Assembly: GCA_029558735.1 (NCBI GenBank)
Contig: JAKQDP010000038.1
Span: 1 to 60,494 of the forward strand
Reading direction: 5' to 3'
DNA: 60,494 bases
DNA from: a bacterium
GTDB lineage: Bacteria; Patescibacteriota; Patescibacteriia; 2-01-FULL-39-33
Shown piece by piece: positions 9,244-17,484 of this stretch (the stretch's first letter is position 1; every line of letters starts with the position of its first letter). Position numbers and translations under genes: made by a program. Under the pieces are notes generated by a model. That model was not told the origin of the DNA, made no database searches, and worked only from the letters and a program-made list of their open reading frames with translations.

Positions 9244-9774
9244 ATGACTGGCGTCAAAAAAAATTTTATTTTTCCCATCTTAACCATCATCGCCGTCCTG
9301 GTGATAGTTGTTGTTTTTATTATTTATCCCACCCTGACAAAAATAACTACCATCAGTCAAGCTATTATCACTGAACGAATCGATTTGGAAAATAAATTAT
9401 CTTTCGGCATCAACCTGAATAAAGTCCAGAGAGATCTAGAGGACACTGCCGGCCTAGAAAAAGAACTGGAACAAATTTATATCAAAAAAGGACAAGAACT
9501 TGATTTTATTACCCGCTTGGAAAATTTGGCCGAAATCGACGGAGTCAATGTCAATATTGATTATGCCGATTTCAGCGGCAAGACAATCAGTCAAAATATC
9601 CGCGCCATTCCCCTGACAATAAACTTCAGTGGCGACTATAAAAATATTGTTAATTTTTTTCAATCACTCGAAACATTAAAGAATTACTATAATTTAGATC
9701 TGATTGTACTCGCTAAAAATCAACAAAATAACCTAAACGCCCAAACTGTCGGTCAGACTTATTTAATTGAATAA
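9244..9774 (+). CDS. pilO: Type IV pilus inner-membrane protein PilO
   Basis: 176 residues with one N-terminal membrane helix (FIFPILTIIAVLVIVVVFIIYP), a coiled coil that includes ITERIDLENKL and LEKELEQIYIKKGQELDFI, and a C-terminal domain whose IRAIPLTINFSGDYKNIVNFFQSLE stretch is the classic PilO signature. It lies 5 bases after pilN. It is the partner of PilN in the alignment subcomplex. Confidence 0.9.
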   Translation: MTGVKKNFIFPILTIIAVLVIVVVFIIYPTLTKITTISQAIITERIDLENKLSFGINLNKVQRDLEDTAGLEKELEQIYIKKGQELDFITRLENLAEIDGVNVNIDYADFSGKTISQNIRAIPLTINFSGDYKNIVNFFQSLETLKNYYNLDLIVLAKNQQNNLNAQTVGQTYLIE

Positions 9775-9777
9775 AAA

Positions 9778-10143
9778 ATGAAACTCTTCCAACTAAAATT
9801 CAAATTGCCGGCGACCAAAAATTTCTACTGGTTAAAATGCTTATACCCCATCACTATTCTACTGGTAATAATCGGCCTAACTTTGTTGCTGGTTTTCTTA
9901 TACCGCAATGTTTATCTGACACTGTCTCAAGCGGAAATAGTCACCATGCTTAAAAAAGAAACACCGGAACAAAACCTGGAAAAAAATAAATTAATGGAAA
10001 TTATTGAAAAATTAGAGGCAAAATCCACTCCACAACCTAAAATTGAATCAATCAGAAACCCCTTTCTACTGCCGGCGCTAATCGAACCAGTCGCGGAAAA
10101 TAATCCCGATCTGTTGCCAGCCACCACCACGCCCGAAAATTAG
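9778..10143 (+). CDS. Small membrane protein at the PilP position
   Basis: 121 residues with one membrane helix (about 20-44), then a charged helical stretch and a short Pro-rich tail. The only PilP-like hint is IRNPFLLP, resembling the R-(D/N)-PF motif near PilP N-termini. The HR domain of PilP is missing and there is no lipobox. Position, 3 bases after pilO and before the terminator, argues that it belongs to the pilus alignment complex. Function is inferred from context only. Confidence 0.6.
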   Translation: MKLFQLKFKLPATKNFYWLKCLYPITILLVIIGLTLLLVFLYRNVYLTLSQAEIVTMLKKETPEQNLEKNKLMEIIEKLEAKSTPQPKIESIRNPFLLPALIEPVAENNPDLLPATTTPEN

Positions 10144-10168
10144 CTGACCAAAAAAACTTTTTCAAATT

Positions 10169-10204
10169 AAAACGGCCCCCAACTACCGGAGCCGTTTTTT
10201 AAAA
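10169..10204. terminator. Terminator between convergent pilus and iscS genes
   Basis: AAAACGGC pairs with GCCGTTTT and T-runs lie on both sides, so it can stop the pilus operon (+) and probably iscS (-). Confidence 0.8.
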
Positions 10205-10221
10205 AAACTTTTTTTCTGATA

Positions 10222-11418
10222 TTATAAGGGCGACATTTTCCTTAATCGCTTAACCGCTCGAGTAAGTTCCGTAACGAAATAATCAATATCTGTTTGACGA
10301 TTAAACCGGCCTAGACTAACTCGTAAGCTGCCATGAGCCAATTCCGGCGCCAGGCCAAGCGCCGCTAACACATGAGACGGTTCCAAAGAACCGGAAGAAC
10401 AGGCTGAGCCAGTGGAAACGGCGATTCCTCGCTCCGACAAAAGCAAAACCAAGCTCTCCCCTTCCACGCCCCGAAAAACAAAATTAGCGTTATTGGGCGA
10501 ACGCTTAACTAAGTCGCCGTTAAGGACAACCCCGCTAATCTCCCGCTGGACTGTCGCAATCAATCGGTCCCGCAATTTCTCAATCCGCTGATTCTCCCGC
10601 TGACGATTGCTAGCGCCAATCAGGTCAATGGCCGTTGCCAAACCAACAATCCCACTGACATTATAAGTACCCGGCCGAATATTATTCTGCTGATGCCCGC
10701 CAAAAAATAACGGCTCCAACACCACGCCTGATTTCAAATACAACCCGCCAATTCCTTTGGGGCCATAAATTTTATGGCCGGAAAAAGATAACAAATCCAC
10801 TCCCAAGTGAGACACCCGACAATCGCAATAATTTAAAGCTTGAGTTGCGTCAGTATGAAAATATATTTTCTGCGGACGTTTCCGATTAAGTTTAGCAATA
10901 GTGGCGCCAATTTTTTCAATCGGCTGTATCGTGCCAATTTCATTATTAACATACATAACTGAGACCAAAACCGTATTAGCCTTAACCGCCGCGACTAATT
11001 TTTCAACCTTCACCACCCCCCGAGCAGTCACTGGCACATAGCTTACTTCCGCTAAGCCTCTGGCGGCCAAAGCCCTAACCGACTCCAACACTGCGTCATG
11101 CTCAATACTAGACACTATCAGATGGGGCTGAAAACCGGGCTGATCCAGTCGTAATCGCTGAATCAAGCCCCAAATCGCCAAATTATTGCTTTCGGTAGCG
11201 CCGGAAGTAAAATAAATTTCTGCCTTGGAACAAGCAAAAAAATCAGCAATTTTTTTCTGCGCCCTGTCCACTGCCACTCGCGCGTCAAGACCAAATTGAT
11301 GAAGAGAAGAAGCGTTGCCAAAATTATTTTCAAAATAGGGCAACATTGCTTTTAAAACCCGACTATCGACCGGCGTCGTAGCGGCATTATCCAAGTAAAC
11401 TTTTTTTACTGAAACCAT
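10222..11418 (-). CDS. iscS: Cysteine desulfurase IscS/NifS
   Basis: A PLP enzyme that takes sulfur from cysteine as a persulfide and passes it to the scaffold for Fe-S assembly (and perhaps tRNA thiolation). It is 398 residues, normal length. The PLP lysine lies in SFSGHKIYGPKG (Lys216). The persulfide cysteine lies in the mobile loop STGSACSSGS (Cys340). YLDNAATTP near the N-terminus and RPGTYNVSGIVG are also family hallmarks. It is the last gene of the Rrf2-IscU-Nfu-IscS run. Confidence 0.96.
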   Translation of the reverse strand: MVSVKKVYLDNAATTPVDSRVLKAMLPYFENNFGNASSLHQFGLDARVAVDRAQKKIADFFACSKAEIYFTSGATESNNLAIWGLIQRLRLDQPGFQPHLIVSSIEHDAVLESVRALAARGLAEVSYVPVTARGVVKVEKLVAAVKANTVLVSVMYVNNEIGTIQPIEKIGATIAKLNRKRPQKIYFHTDATQALNYCDCRVSHLGVDLLSFSGHKIYGPKGIGGLYLKSGVVLEPLFFGGHQQNNIRPGTYNVSGIVGLATAIDLIGASNRQRENQRIEKLRDRLIATVQREISGVVLNGDLVKRSPNNANFVFRGVEGESLVLLLSERGIAVSTGSACSSGSLEPSHVLAALGLAPELAHGSLRVSLGRFNRQTDIDYFVTELTRAVKRLRKMSPL

Positions 11419-11436
11419 AAATTATAATTAAGATGA

Positions 11437-11667
11437 TTAAACCGCCAGCACCTCTTTGACTGCTGGCACCTTGGCTTTGATGGTCCGACCGATTCCCTCT
11501 TGCAAAGTAATCTGCGACATTGGACAACCCTGACAAGCGCCCATTAGTCGGACTTCCAATTTGCCGCTGGCCGAATCGAAAGAAATAAATTCCACATCGC
11601 CGCCGTCCATTTGTAAATGGGGCCGAAGATCATCGAGAACCTTCCTAATAGTTTTTTCAGTTGTCAT
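11437..11667 (-). CDS. NifU C-terminal domain protein (Nfu-type Fe-S carrier)
   Basis: 76 residues, a stand-alone Nfu domain. LRPHLQMDGGDVEFISF and MGACQGCPMSQITLQEGI carry the conserved Cys-x2-Cys pair that holds a 4Fe-4S cluster between two subunits. It lies between iscU and iscS, 2 bases after iscU, so it is likely co-translated and delivers clusters made on IscU. Confidence 0.94.
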   Translation of the reverse strand: MTTEKTIRKVLDDLRPHLQMDGGDVEFISFDSASGKLEVRLMGACQGCPMSQITLQEGIGRTIKAKVPAVKEVLAV

Positions 11668-11669
11668 AA

Positions 11670-12059
11670 TTATGATTTATTTTTATTTTGGCGGTAATCT
11701 GCCACCGCCGCTTTTAAGCCGTCATGAGCCAAAATTGAACAGTGAAGCTTAGCTTCCGGCAAGCCTCCCAGCTCTTGAGCGATTTCCAGCTTACCGATTT
11801 TAAGCGCTTCATCAATGGTTTTTCCTTTGGCCATTTCCGTTAACATCGAGGAGGTGGCAATCGCCGCGCCGCAACCTAAAGTCTCAAATTTAATATCTTC
11901 AATAATAGGAACGGAATCGGCATTCTGGCCAACCTTGATATAAATCTTCATAATATCGCCGCAAACCGGATTGCCGACCTGACCAATGCCATCGGCCGCT
12001 TTCATTTTGCCCTGGTTGCGGGGGTGGTGAAAATGGTCTAAAACTTTCTCGCTATACAT
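11670..12059 (-). CDS. iscU: Fe-S cluster scaffold IscU
   Basis: 129 residues. The three ligand cysteines are in GNPVCGD, LGCGAAIATSS and KLHCSILA, with the Asp of CGD that controls cluster release. Length and the absence of the ~20-residue SufU insertion favour the IscU/NifU-N type. It receives persulfide sulfur from IscS two genes downstream. The start is preceded by a 22-base gap from the regulator gene, so both are in one transcript. Confidence 0.94.
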   Translation of the reverse strand: MYSEKVLDHFHHPRNQGKMKAADGIGQVGNPVCGDIMKIYIKVGQNADSVPIIEDIKFETLGCGAAIATSSMLTEMAKGKTIDEALKIGKLEIAQELGGLPEAKLHCSILAHDGLKAAVADYRQNKNKS

Positions 12060-12081
12060 AAATGTTAAAATTAATTGTTGA

Positions 12082-12483
12082 TTAAATTAAATCTTTAAGC
12101 GTAAATCGCCTCAGAGTACTAATGATATTTTTCTGCAATTCGCCCCAAACCATCTTTGTCATACATTTTTCCGGCGAACAGGTCATTTTTCGCTGATTGT
12201 CGGACATGCAATAAAAAACCGCCAAAGCGCCTTCGAGCGCCTCCACCACCTCAAACACGCTTATTTTTTCCGGCGCTCTGGTCAGTAAATAACCGCCGCC
12301 CACGCCCTTGGAGCTCTTAACCAAATTATCGGCCTTAAGCTTAGCAAATAGTCTTTCTAGATAGGGGCGAGAAATATGCTCCCGCCGCGATATCTCCGCC
12401 AACGACAGGGGCTGAGTTTGACCATGTTTTGCTAAAGCCACCATTGCCCTCAGGCCATATTCAGTTTTAGTGGTAAACAACAT
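12082..12483 (-). CDS. Rrf2-family regulator (IscR-like)
   Basis: 133 residues. An N-terminal winged helix (KTEYGLRAMVALA... ISRREHISRPYLERLFAKL) recognises DNA. Three cysteines follow in FYCMSDNQRKMTCSPEKC, in the position of the IscR 2Fe-2S ligands, although the spacing (C-x9-C-x4-C) differs from E. coli IscR. The conserved LTRAPEKISVFEVVEALEG wing-helix is intact. It leads the Fe-S operon and probably senses cluster supply to repress it. A palindrome suited to such a regulator lies just after the -10 of its own promoter. Confidence 0.92.
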   Translation of the reverse strand: MLFTTKTEYGLRAMVALAKHGQTQPLSLAEISRREHISRPYLERLFAKLKADNLVKSSKGVGGGYLLTRAPEKISVFEVVEALEGALAVFYCMSDNQRKMTCSPEKCMTKMVWGELQKNIISTLRRFTLKDLI

Positions 12484-12535
12484 AAAAAATTATTAAAGTT
12501 TATGTTCCCAATAAGCTGCTATTCACCCTATATCA

Positions 12536-12548
12536 TACTAAATTAGTA
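12536..12548. promoter_or_regulatory. Candidate operator of the Rrf2/IscR-like regulator
   Basis: A perfect 13-base inverted repeat, TACTAA-A-TTAGTA. It lies ~10 bases downstream of the -10 of the Fe-S operon promoter, about +4 to +16, a classic repressor position. Confidence 0.6.
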
Positions 12549-12558
12549 GGTTATAATT

Positions 12559-12587
12559 ATCATATCAATTCAATTTTTTCTTGTCAA
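12559..12587 (-). promoter_or_regulatory. Sigma70 promoter of the Fe-S operon
   Basis: Read on the minus strand: TTGACA (12587-12582), 17 bases, TATGAT (12564-12559). The -35 lies immediately after the stop codon of the upstream lipoprotein gene. Confidence 0.85.
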
Positions 12588-12594
12588 GGAAAAA

Positions 12595-13434
12595 TCATAA
12601 AATAATTCTAGATTTTTCCACCACTATTAACACTCTGGCTCCTTGGGCAATTTCTTCGTCTGTCATACCGTCTTCGGCCAAACGATGATCCCAATCATGA
12701 ATAGCCCCTATTAATCGGTCATAAGGATATCTAAAACCGTCACCCCGCTTGGTCCCCACATCATTGGTAATAAATTCCCGTTGATTATAGCCCTTAATTA
12801 CCAACATATGATAAATCGGACCGGGCGTTTGAAAATAAGGATTGCCCAATTCTCGGCCAGCAGCCGGAACAATAATCAAATTACCCAGAGATAATTCGTA
12901 TTTGATCCGATCTATTGTCGCTTCCGGCTCAACTCTGGCCGACAAACCGAAATAATCCGCCAGCACGGCTACTGCCTCAGTGGCGGTCAAATCAACCAGA
13001 TAGTCCTGCGCCGCCTCCCAGGCGATTAATTTTTGGATTTCTTCTTCCATAATTGAATGATTGAGCGACTGACCGCTAAAATAACGGCTGACTATAATCA
13101 TCGAAGCCTCTTCACAGGCTTCCTGATGAAGCTCGTCCCACCGACCAAATGGCGCTTGGGGCGCAAAAGCCACGGCTAATTCCAATTCAGTCGGGACGGC
13201 CGCGACGGCCGATCGAGGATTGTCCTCGCTACCAATAACGGCTGACTGCGACTGATTATTATCAGCTGACTCAACAACTGCCTCAGCTTCAATCGGTTTG
13301 GAGCCGTCAGAAACATCTTCGCTTACTGCTGATGGGGACAGATTGATTTGAACTTGTTCAAAATCCGGCTGTTTAAAACAGCCGGCTAAGCAACAACAAC
13401 CTAAAATTAAGCTAAGTATTTTGACTTGGTTCAT
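12595..13434 (-). CDS. Lipoprotein with C39-like cysteine peptidase domain
   Basis: 279 residues. The signal peptide ends in lipobox LAGC (Cys near residue 18), so it is probably lipid-anchored outside the membrane. An acidic low-complexity linker (~70 residues) leads to a Peptidase_C39_2-like domain: APFGRWDELHQEACEEASM supplies the likely catalytic Cys, and GPIYHMLVIKGYN the His, with FITNDVGT following. The catalytic role is inferred; it could instead be a non-peptidase papain-fold amidase. A second lipoprotein gene lies 6 bases upstream on the same strand. Confidence 0.82.
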   Translation of the reverse strand: MNQVKILSLILGCCCLAGCFKQPDFEQVQINLSPSAVSEDVSDGSKPIEAEAVVESADNNQSQSAVIGSEDNPRSAVAAVPTELELAVAFAPQAPFGRWDELHQEACEEASMIIVSRYFSGQSLNHSIMEEEIQKLIAWEAAQDYLVDLTATEAVAVLADYFGLSARVEPEATIDRIKYELSLGNLIIVPAAGRELGNPYFQTPGPIYHMLVIKGYNQREFITNDVGTKRGDGFRYPYDRLIGAIHDWDHRLAEDGMTDEEIAQGARVLIVVEKSRIIL

Positions 13435-13440
13435 ACTGGA

Positions 13441-14067
13441 TTAGCAAGGATTCTGTTGGGTGGCTGTCTGCAACGCCTCTTCAACTATATTTTGACCGAT
13501 AATCATCACCTCGCCCTCATAAGCTTTCAAAAAACAGCACTGCCCATCAAGAAAATTAAATTTATATTTCCCGCCCGCCAAATCCGCCAACTGAATCGCT
13601 CCGAGTTGTTTGATTTTTTCGTATATTGCCAACTCAGTCGGCAAGGAATATTTGTTTTTCAAAAATTCGGCTAATTCAAAATTACGATCAATTATCCCCC
13701 GTATCGCTTCCGGCTCGACCGGCGAAGGAGTGCCATAACAAATCCCGGGCTCATATTTATCCACCAGATAAATCTTAACCATCAGCTCCTCAGTCACAAC
13801 AAAATTCCTAGTGGCCTCCTTATGAATCGGCGGATTGGCAATAGCCGAACTGTCCGGATAAAATTTTTCCACCTGAACGACGGTGGCGGTTTGACCGGTG
13901 TCAGTCTGAATAGTCGATACTGAAGGATGATCAAGGTCAATTGATGATTCCCTATTTTCCTGTTCGACCGGCTCGTTAATGCCAGACTGATTGACTGCCG
14001 ACCCAAATGAACAACCTGCCAAAACTAATGGCACCAATAATCCCGTAAAAAAGCTTATTTTCTTCAT
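13441..14067 (-). CDS. Lipoprotein of unknown function
   Basis: 208 residues, not recognised. MKKISFFTGLLVPLVLAGC is a clear lipoprotein signal. After a disordered acidic linker comes a ~130-residue domain with PIHKEATRNFVVTEELMVKIYLVDKYEPG and several cysteines (GICYGTP, DGQCCFLKAY, final NPC). It is transcribed first in a pair with the C39-like lipoprotein, 6 bases apart, so the two may work together at the cell surface. No catalytic motif is seen. Confidence 0.75.
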   Translation of the reverse strand: MKKISFFTGLLVPLVLAGCSFGSAVNQSGINEPVEQENRESSIDLDHPSVSTIQTDTGQTATVVQVEKFYPDSSAIANPPIHKEATRNFVVTEELMVKIYLVDKYEPGICYGTPSPVEPEAIRGIIDRNFELAEFLKNKYSLPTELAIYEKIKQLGAIQLADLAGGKYKFNFLDGQCCFLKAYEGEVMIIGQNIVEEALQTATQQNPC

Positions 14068-14099
14068 AGTGTTTTAATTAACTATTTGCTTCTTTCTTT

Positions 14100-14128
14100 A
14101 TTATACAGGATAAACCGGCCAGTATAAA
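14100..14128 (-). promoter_or_regulatory. Promoter of the lipoprotein pair
   Basis: Minus strand: TTTATA (14128-14123), 17 bases, perfect TATAAT (14105-14100), ~33 bases before the ATG at 14067. Confidence 0.65.
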
Positions 14129-14164
14129 GCTTAATGGCGCCACCAGACAACTAGCGAATAAAAC

Positions 14165-14193
14165 TTGACTTTTAGCTGCTAATCAGCTAAAAT
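14165..14193 (+). promoter_or_regulatory. Promoter of rpmA
   Basis: TTGACT (14165-14170), a 17-base spacer, TAAAAT (14188-14193). The ATG is ~34 bases past the expected start, with no Shine-Dalgarno visible. Confidence 0.8.
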
Positions 14194-14233
14194 AAGTACT
14201 GTTGAATTTATTTAATAATAACAGTAATAAAAT

Positions 14234-14506
14234 ATGGCTCATAAGAAAGCCGCCGGCAGTACTAGATTGGGCCGAGATTCCAACGCCCAGCGATTGGGCA
14301 TTAAAATCTACGGTGGTCAAACAGCCGTGCCCGGCGCCATTATTGTTCGCCAACGCGGCACTCGCTATCGCCCGGGTAAAAATACCAAAAAGGGCAATGA
14401 TGACACCATTTTCTCCACCACGGCCGGTACTGTCAAATTCACAAAGAAAAAAATCAAAAAATACGACGGCCGACTGCAATACTCCCAACTAGTCAGCGTC
14501 GAATAA
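14234..14506 (+). CDS. rpmA: 50S ribosomal protein L27
   Basis: 90 residues, usual length. [16 protein letters not shown] is the extended N-terminus that reaches the peptidyl-transferase centre, so no N-terminal cleavage (as in Firmicutes) is needed. [23 protein letters not shown] is the conserved core. It stands alone; the usual partner rplU (L21) is not in this window. It has its own promoter and terminator. Confidence 0.97.
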   Translation: MAHKKAAGSTRLGRDSNAQRLGIKIYGGQTAVPGAIIVRQRGTRYRPGKNTKKGNDDTIFSTTAGTVKFTKKKIKKYDGRLQYSQLVSVE

Positions 14507-14508
14507 AT

Positions 14509-14547
14509 AAAAATCACCCCCCGAAATATTCCGGCTGGTGATTTTTT
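14509..14547 (+). terminator. Rho-independent terminator of rpmA
   Basis: AAAAATCACC pairs with GGTGATTTTT, then T-rich sequence. Confidence 0.85.
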
Positions 14548-14644
14548 ATTTCCACCCTTAAATCAATTTTAAAACCGCCAATAACCAGCGGCTTTAAAAA
14601 ACATTAATTATTTTAGCCTTAAGACGTTTATAAAATACCAGTCG

Positions 14645-15085
14645 CTAATCCGAGACAATTAGCATTATCTCCGCCTCCAACCCGTGTTCCAAATTAACCA
14701 TTAAGGGATACTCACCCGGCTCCTTGATCGGCTCGGGTAATTGAAGCTGCTTTTTATCAATGTTAAATCCCCGCTCTTTTAGTTTCTTGACCACCGCCGT
14801 CGCTGTCACCGCCGCATATAATTTACCTTGATCATTGGTCCGGCCGCTGATTTCAATAGCCAGTCCATTCAATCGGGCGGCGTTTTTCTCAGCTAACAAC
14901 AAATCATGCTCAGCTTGTTTGGCGAGTTGTTTTTGATTAGCGGCCAATGTTTGTACTGTTTGGTCAGTCGCTAATTCAGCCAAACCCCGGGGAAATAAAA
15001 AATTGCGAGCATAACCGTCAGCCACATCTTTAATGTCGCCGGCCTTGCCCAACTGACTAATTTTTTTAAGCAAAATTACTTTCAT
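14645..15085 (-). CDS. rplI: 50S ribosomal protein L9
   Basis: 146 residues starting at the ATG at 15085 (MKVILLKKISQLGKAGDIKDV); a longer reading from 15175 only adds out-of-family residues. The N-domain signature GYARNFLFPRGLA is followed by the long connecting helix (Ala/Gln/Lys-rich) and the C-domain. L9 is missing from some CPR lineages, so its presence is a lineage marker. Acylphosphatase lies 4 bases upstream on the same strand. Confidence 0.95.
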   Translation of the reverse strand: MKVILLKKISQLGKAGDIKDVADGYARNFLFPRGLAELATDQTVQTLAANQKQLAKQAEHDLLLAEKNAARLNGLAIEISGRTNDQGKLYAAVTATAVVKKLKERGFNIDKKQLQLPEPIKEPGEYPLMVNLEHGLEAEIMLIVSD

Positions 15086-15089
15086 ATAA

Positions 15090-15362
15090 TTACTTAATAA
15101 CAAATCGACGGTATTGTTTTTGAGCCGGTTGCCACTGATAATCAATCCGGTCCACCCGGGCCAACCTGCTTCCATTATAACACCAAGCTAAAAATTGCTT
15201 CAACTCCTCTTCCGGACCTTCAACTGCCGCCTCGACCGAACCGTCCGGCCGATTTTTTATCCAACCAGTCAGCCCCAAAGCATTAGCCATTGTCTGGGCT
15301 TGATAACGAAAACCAACTCCCTGTACTCGGCCAAAAATCTTTAGGGCCAAACGCTTGACCAT
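15090..15362 (-). CDS. Acylphosphatase
   Basis: 90 residues. GRVQGVGFRYQAQ holds the phosphate-binding loop and catalytic Arg. GWIKNRPDGSVEAAVEG holds the catalytic Asn. It hydrolyses acyl phosphates such as 1,3-bisphosphoglycerate or acetyl phosphate. It sits between ctpA (0-base gap) and rplI (4-base gap) in one transcript. Confidence 0.93.
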   Translation of the reverse strand: MVKRLALKIFGRVQGVGFRYQAQTMANALGLTGWIKNRPDGSVEAAVEGPEEELKQFLAWCYNGSRLARVDRIDYQWQPAQKQYRRFVIK

Positions 15363-16658
15363 TTAGTTATTGCTAAAAATAATTTCCACTGCTTTATCCA
15401 GTTGGGGATCACGGAATTGATCATAATCAGCTTCAATCATTTCCACCGCCACATCCGGTTCAATCCCCTCATCGTCAATGGAACGACCCTGGGGTGTAAA
15501 CCACTTCGCCACCGTCAGCTTAACTGAAGAACCGTCAGATAGATTATTTAAATCCTGAATCGAACCTTTGCCAAAGGTTTTCTCGCCGACAATTACTCCT
15601 TCACCCCAATCCTGGAGAGCGCCGGCGACAATCTCCGAGGCCGAAGCGCTGCCGGCATTAACTAGAACCACTGTCTGATAAGCGTCCAGCCTGGCTTTTT
15701 TGGTGGAATTATGGAGAATTTCGCTCCCGTCCCGCAACTTTTCAGACACGACCAACTTGCCATTAATCCACTCACCGGAAACATCAATCGCTGTTTGCAA
15801 ATAACCGCCAGGATTATAGCGCAAATCCAAAATAATTCCCCGAATATCGGGTCGACTCAAAATATCCAAAACAGCATCATTAAATAGTGGCATCGTCATC
15901 TCATTAAACTGACGAATTTTAAGATAAGCAATATTATCGCTTCTGATTTCCCATTCCACACTTTTGATATTAATCGCCTCCCGAGTAATACTGATTTCCT
16001 TGCTGCTTGACTGGCCTTCACGATAAACCAATAAAGTCACTGCCGTCCCCTGGGGCCCGCGAATCAGACTAACCGCCTCGTCAACCCCCATGCCCTCGGT
16101 AGTTTGGCCGTCAATCTCCAAAATCATATCTTTCGGCTTTAAGCCGGCTTTAAACGCCGGCGTATCCGGCAAGGGAGCAATCACCGTCAAAATATTATTG
16201 CGAATCCCGATTTCCGCGCCCACGCCCTCAAAATTACCCTCCAATTCTTCCTTGAAAAAATCCGTATTTTGGGGGGTTAAAAAGACCGAATGTGAATCCT
16301 CCAGAGCCGCCACTAAGCCAGATAACGCCCCATAAAATAATTTAGTTTCCGGAATATTCTTGTCATAATATTTATTTTTAATTAAATTCCAAACATCCCA
16401 AAATAATCGAAAATCAACATCCTTGGTTAGGTACTCGGGAATTTCGCCGTCGGCATTAATAATATCGCCATAAGTGGAAGTGGCAGTCGGATCAACCCCC
16501 TTAATCACTACCTGGCCGCCGCTGCGAGGCAAGAATTTCGCCCCAATCGCCAAGCCCAAAAAAAATACCGCTGCCAAAGATAATAACCCTATTAGCCAAT
16601 ATTGCCGTTTGATAATGCTTTTATTAGTCGCTGAATCGACCATAATGATAAAATTCAT
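15363..16658 (-). CDS. C-terminal processing peptidase (S41, CtpA-like)
   Basis: 431 residues. One N-terminal membrane anchor (YWLIGLLSLAAVFFLGLAIGAKFL), then a PDZ domain (EGNFEGVGAEIGIRNN... MILEIDGQTTEGMGVDEAVSLIRGP). The S41 core has the catalytic Ser in VNAGSASASEIVAGALQDWG and the Lys in GEKTFGKGSIQ. It cleaves exported proteins from their C-termini on the outer side of the membrane. The start at 16658 is only a few bases after the predicted transcript start; a second ATG at 16643 would remove five residues. Confidence 0.93.
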   Translation of the reverse strand: MNFIIMVDSATNKSIIKRQYWLIGLLSLAAVFFLGLAIGAKFLPRSGGQVVIKGVDPTATSTYGDIINADGEIPEYLTKDVDFRLFWDVWNLIKNKYYDKNIPETKLFYGALSGLVAALEDSHSVFLTPQNTDFFKEELEGNFEGVGAEIGIRNNILTVIAPLPDTPAFKAGLKPKDMILEIDGQTTEGMGVDEAVSLIRGPQGTAVTLLVYREGQSSSKEISITREAINIKSVEWEIRSDNIAYLKIRQFNEMTMPLFNDAVLDILSRPDIRGIILDLRYNPGGYLQTAIDVSGEWINGKLVVSEKLRDGSEILHNSTKKARLDAYQTVVLVNAGSASASEIVAGALQDWGEGVIVGEKTFGKGSIQDLNNLSDGSSVKLTVAKWFTPQGRSIDDEGIEPDVAVEMIEADYDQFRDPQLDKAVEIIFSNN

Positions 16659-16670
16659 TTTAATAGTAAT

Positions 16671-16698
16671 ATTTTAACAGAAAAAAGTTTTTTAGCAA
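16671..16698 (-). promoter_or_regulatory. Promoter of ctpA-acylphosphatase-rplI
   Basis: Minus strand: TTGCTA (16698-16693), 16 bases, TGT-TAAAAT (extended -10, 16676-16671). Predicted start is ~6 bases before the ATG at 16658. Confidence 0.7.
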
Positions 16699-16700
16699 AA

Positions 16701-16741
16701 TAAAAAAGCCGGTTAATTTTCCCATGGGAAACTAACCGGCT
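16701..16741 (-). terminator. Terminator of the downstream SLT-like gene
   Basis: AGCCGGTTA pairs with TAACCGGCT, with an inner TTTCCCATGGGAAA palindrome, then a T-run on the minus strand. Confidence 0.9.
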
Positions 16742-16757
16742 AAGGCGCTTGAGCCAT

Positions 16758-17381
16758 TTATGCCTCCTCTTCGAGGAGCTGTTTGACCTTCCGCCAATAG
16801 CGGTCGGTCTTCTTCCACCAGGCCGGGTCGTCTTCAAACGGCCCGCCGTTCCAGATCCGGGCCAGAATCTCGGGATTGAGCTCCTTGCCCGTTTTCTTCT
16901 GGTAATCTTGGCCGTAGTGGTCAAGATATATCAGAAAAATTTCCCGCGACCTGGCCTGGTTATAGCGGTCGCGGCGGGTGTACTTCTTGTGACCGATGAT
17001 GCGATTAACATCATCAACCACTACCGGCCAAATTTGGACGATGCCGACGGCGTGACCGCGGTCGCCAATGGCCCGGTGCTCCAATTTCGATTCGACCCAA
17101 GCGATCAAGTAAAACAGATTGCCCGGGTCAATCGTTTCTTCCACCGCTACTGCCGGCTGAAGAATTGGCTCGACTGCCGAATTATTCACCGACGGATCAA
17201 CCGTTTCCGACGGATTCATCGGCTCAAACTCAAAAAAATTCTGAGTCGGCCGACCATTGCTCGGTTCCCTTTCAAGATAATCCGAGACCCGATCGAACAC
17301 TACCAAGCCGCCGATAAAAGCGGCCAACATCAGAAGAACTATCTTCTCAATGTTGTTGATGATTTTTTGAATGAACTCCAT
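16758..17381 (-). CDS. Membrane-anchored lytic-transglycosylase-like protein (copy B)
   Basis: Start set at the ATG at 17381 (207 residues): a strong AGGAGGAG at 17395-17388 lies 6 bases upstream, whereas the TTG at 17387 would abut it. One membrane helix (IVLLMLAAFIGGLVVF) is followed by a Pro/Ser linker and a ~120-residue SLT-like domain: LIAWVESKLEHRAIGDRGHAVG has the Glu expected to act as the catalytic acid; VGIVQIWPVVVDDVNRI and ARIWNGGP follow. It is a diverged paralogue of the gene just upstream. It probably cleaves peptidoglycan glycan strands, though activity is inferred. Confidence 0.82.
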   Translation of the reverse strand: MEFIQKIINNIEKIVLLMLAAFIGGLVVFDRVSDYLEREPSNGRPTQNFFEFEPMNPSETVDPSVNNSAVEPILQPAVAVEETIDPGNLFYLIAWVESKLEHRAIGDRGHAVGIVQIWPVVVDDVNRIIGHKKYTRRDRYNQARSREIFLIYLDHYGQDYQKKTGKELNPEILARIWNGGPFEDDPAWWKKTDRYWRKVKQLLEEEA

Positions 17382-17484
17382 TTTCAACTCCTCCTTTTTT
17401 GTTCTCCTGTTTCAGGCGGAACACTATTCCCGCCCACAACAAAAAATAAAAAATTAACAATCAAAAGACAAAAACCAATAATAA

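Noticed and set aside
16655-16924. 89-codon minus-strand frame over the end of the SLT-like gene
   Set aside because: It runs across the terminator and overlaps the real gene in another frame. The composition is Arg/Lys/Pro-rich, typical of a shadow frame.
17415-17445. Hairpin GGCGG-g-AA / TTCCGCC between the two SLT-like genes as a terminator
   Set aside because: The stem has a bulge and no T-run follows on the minus strand. I could not decide if it has any role.
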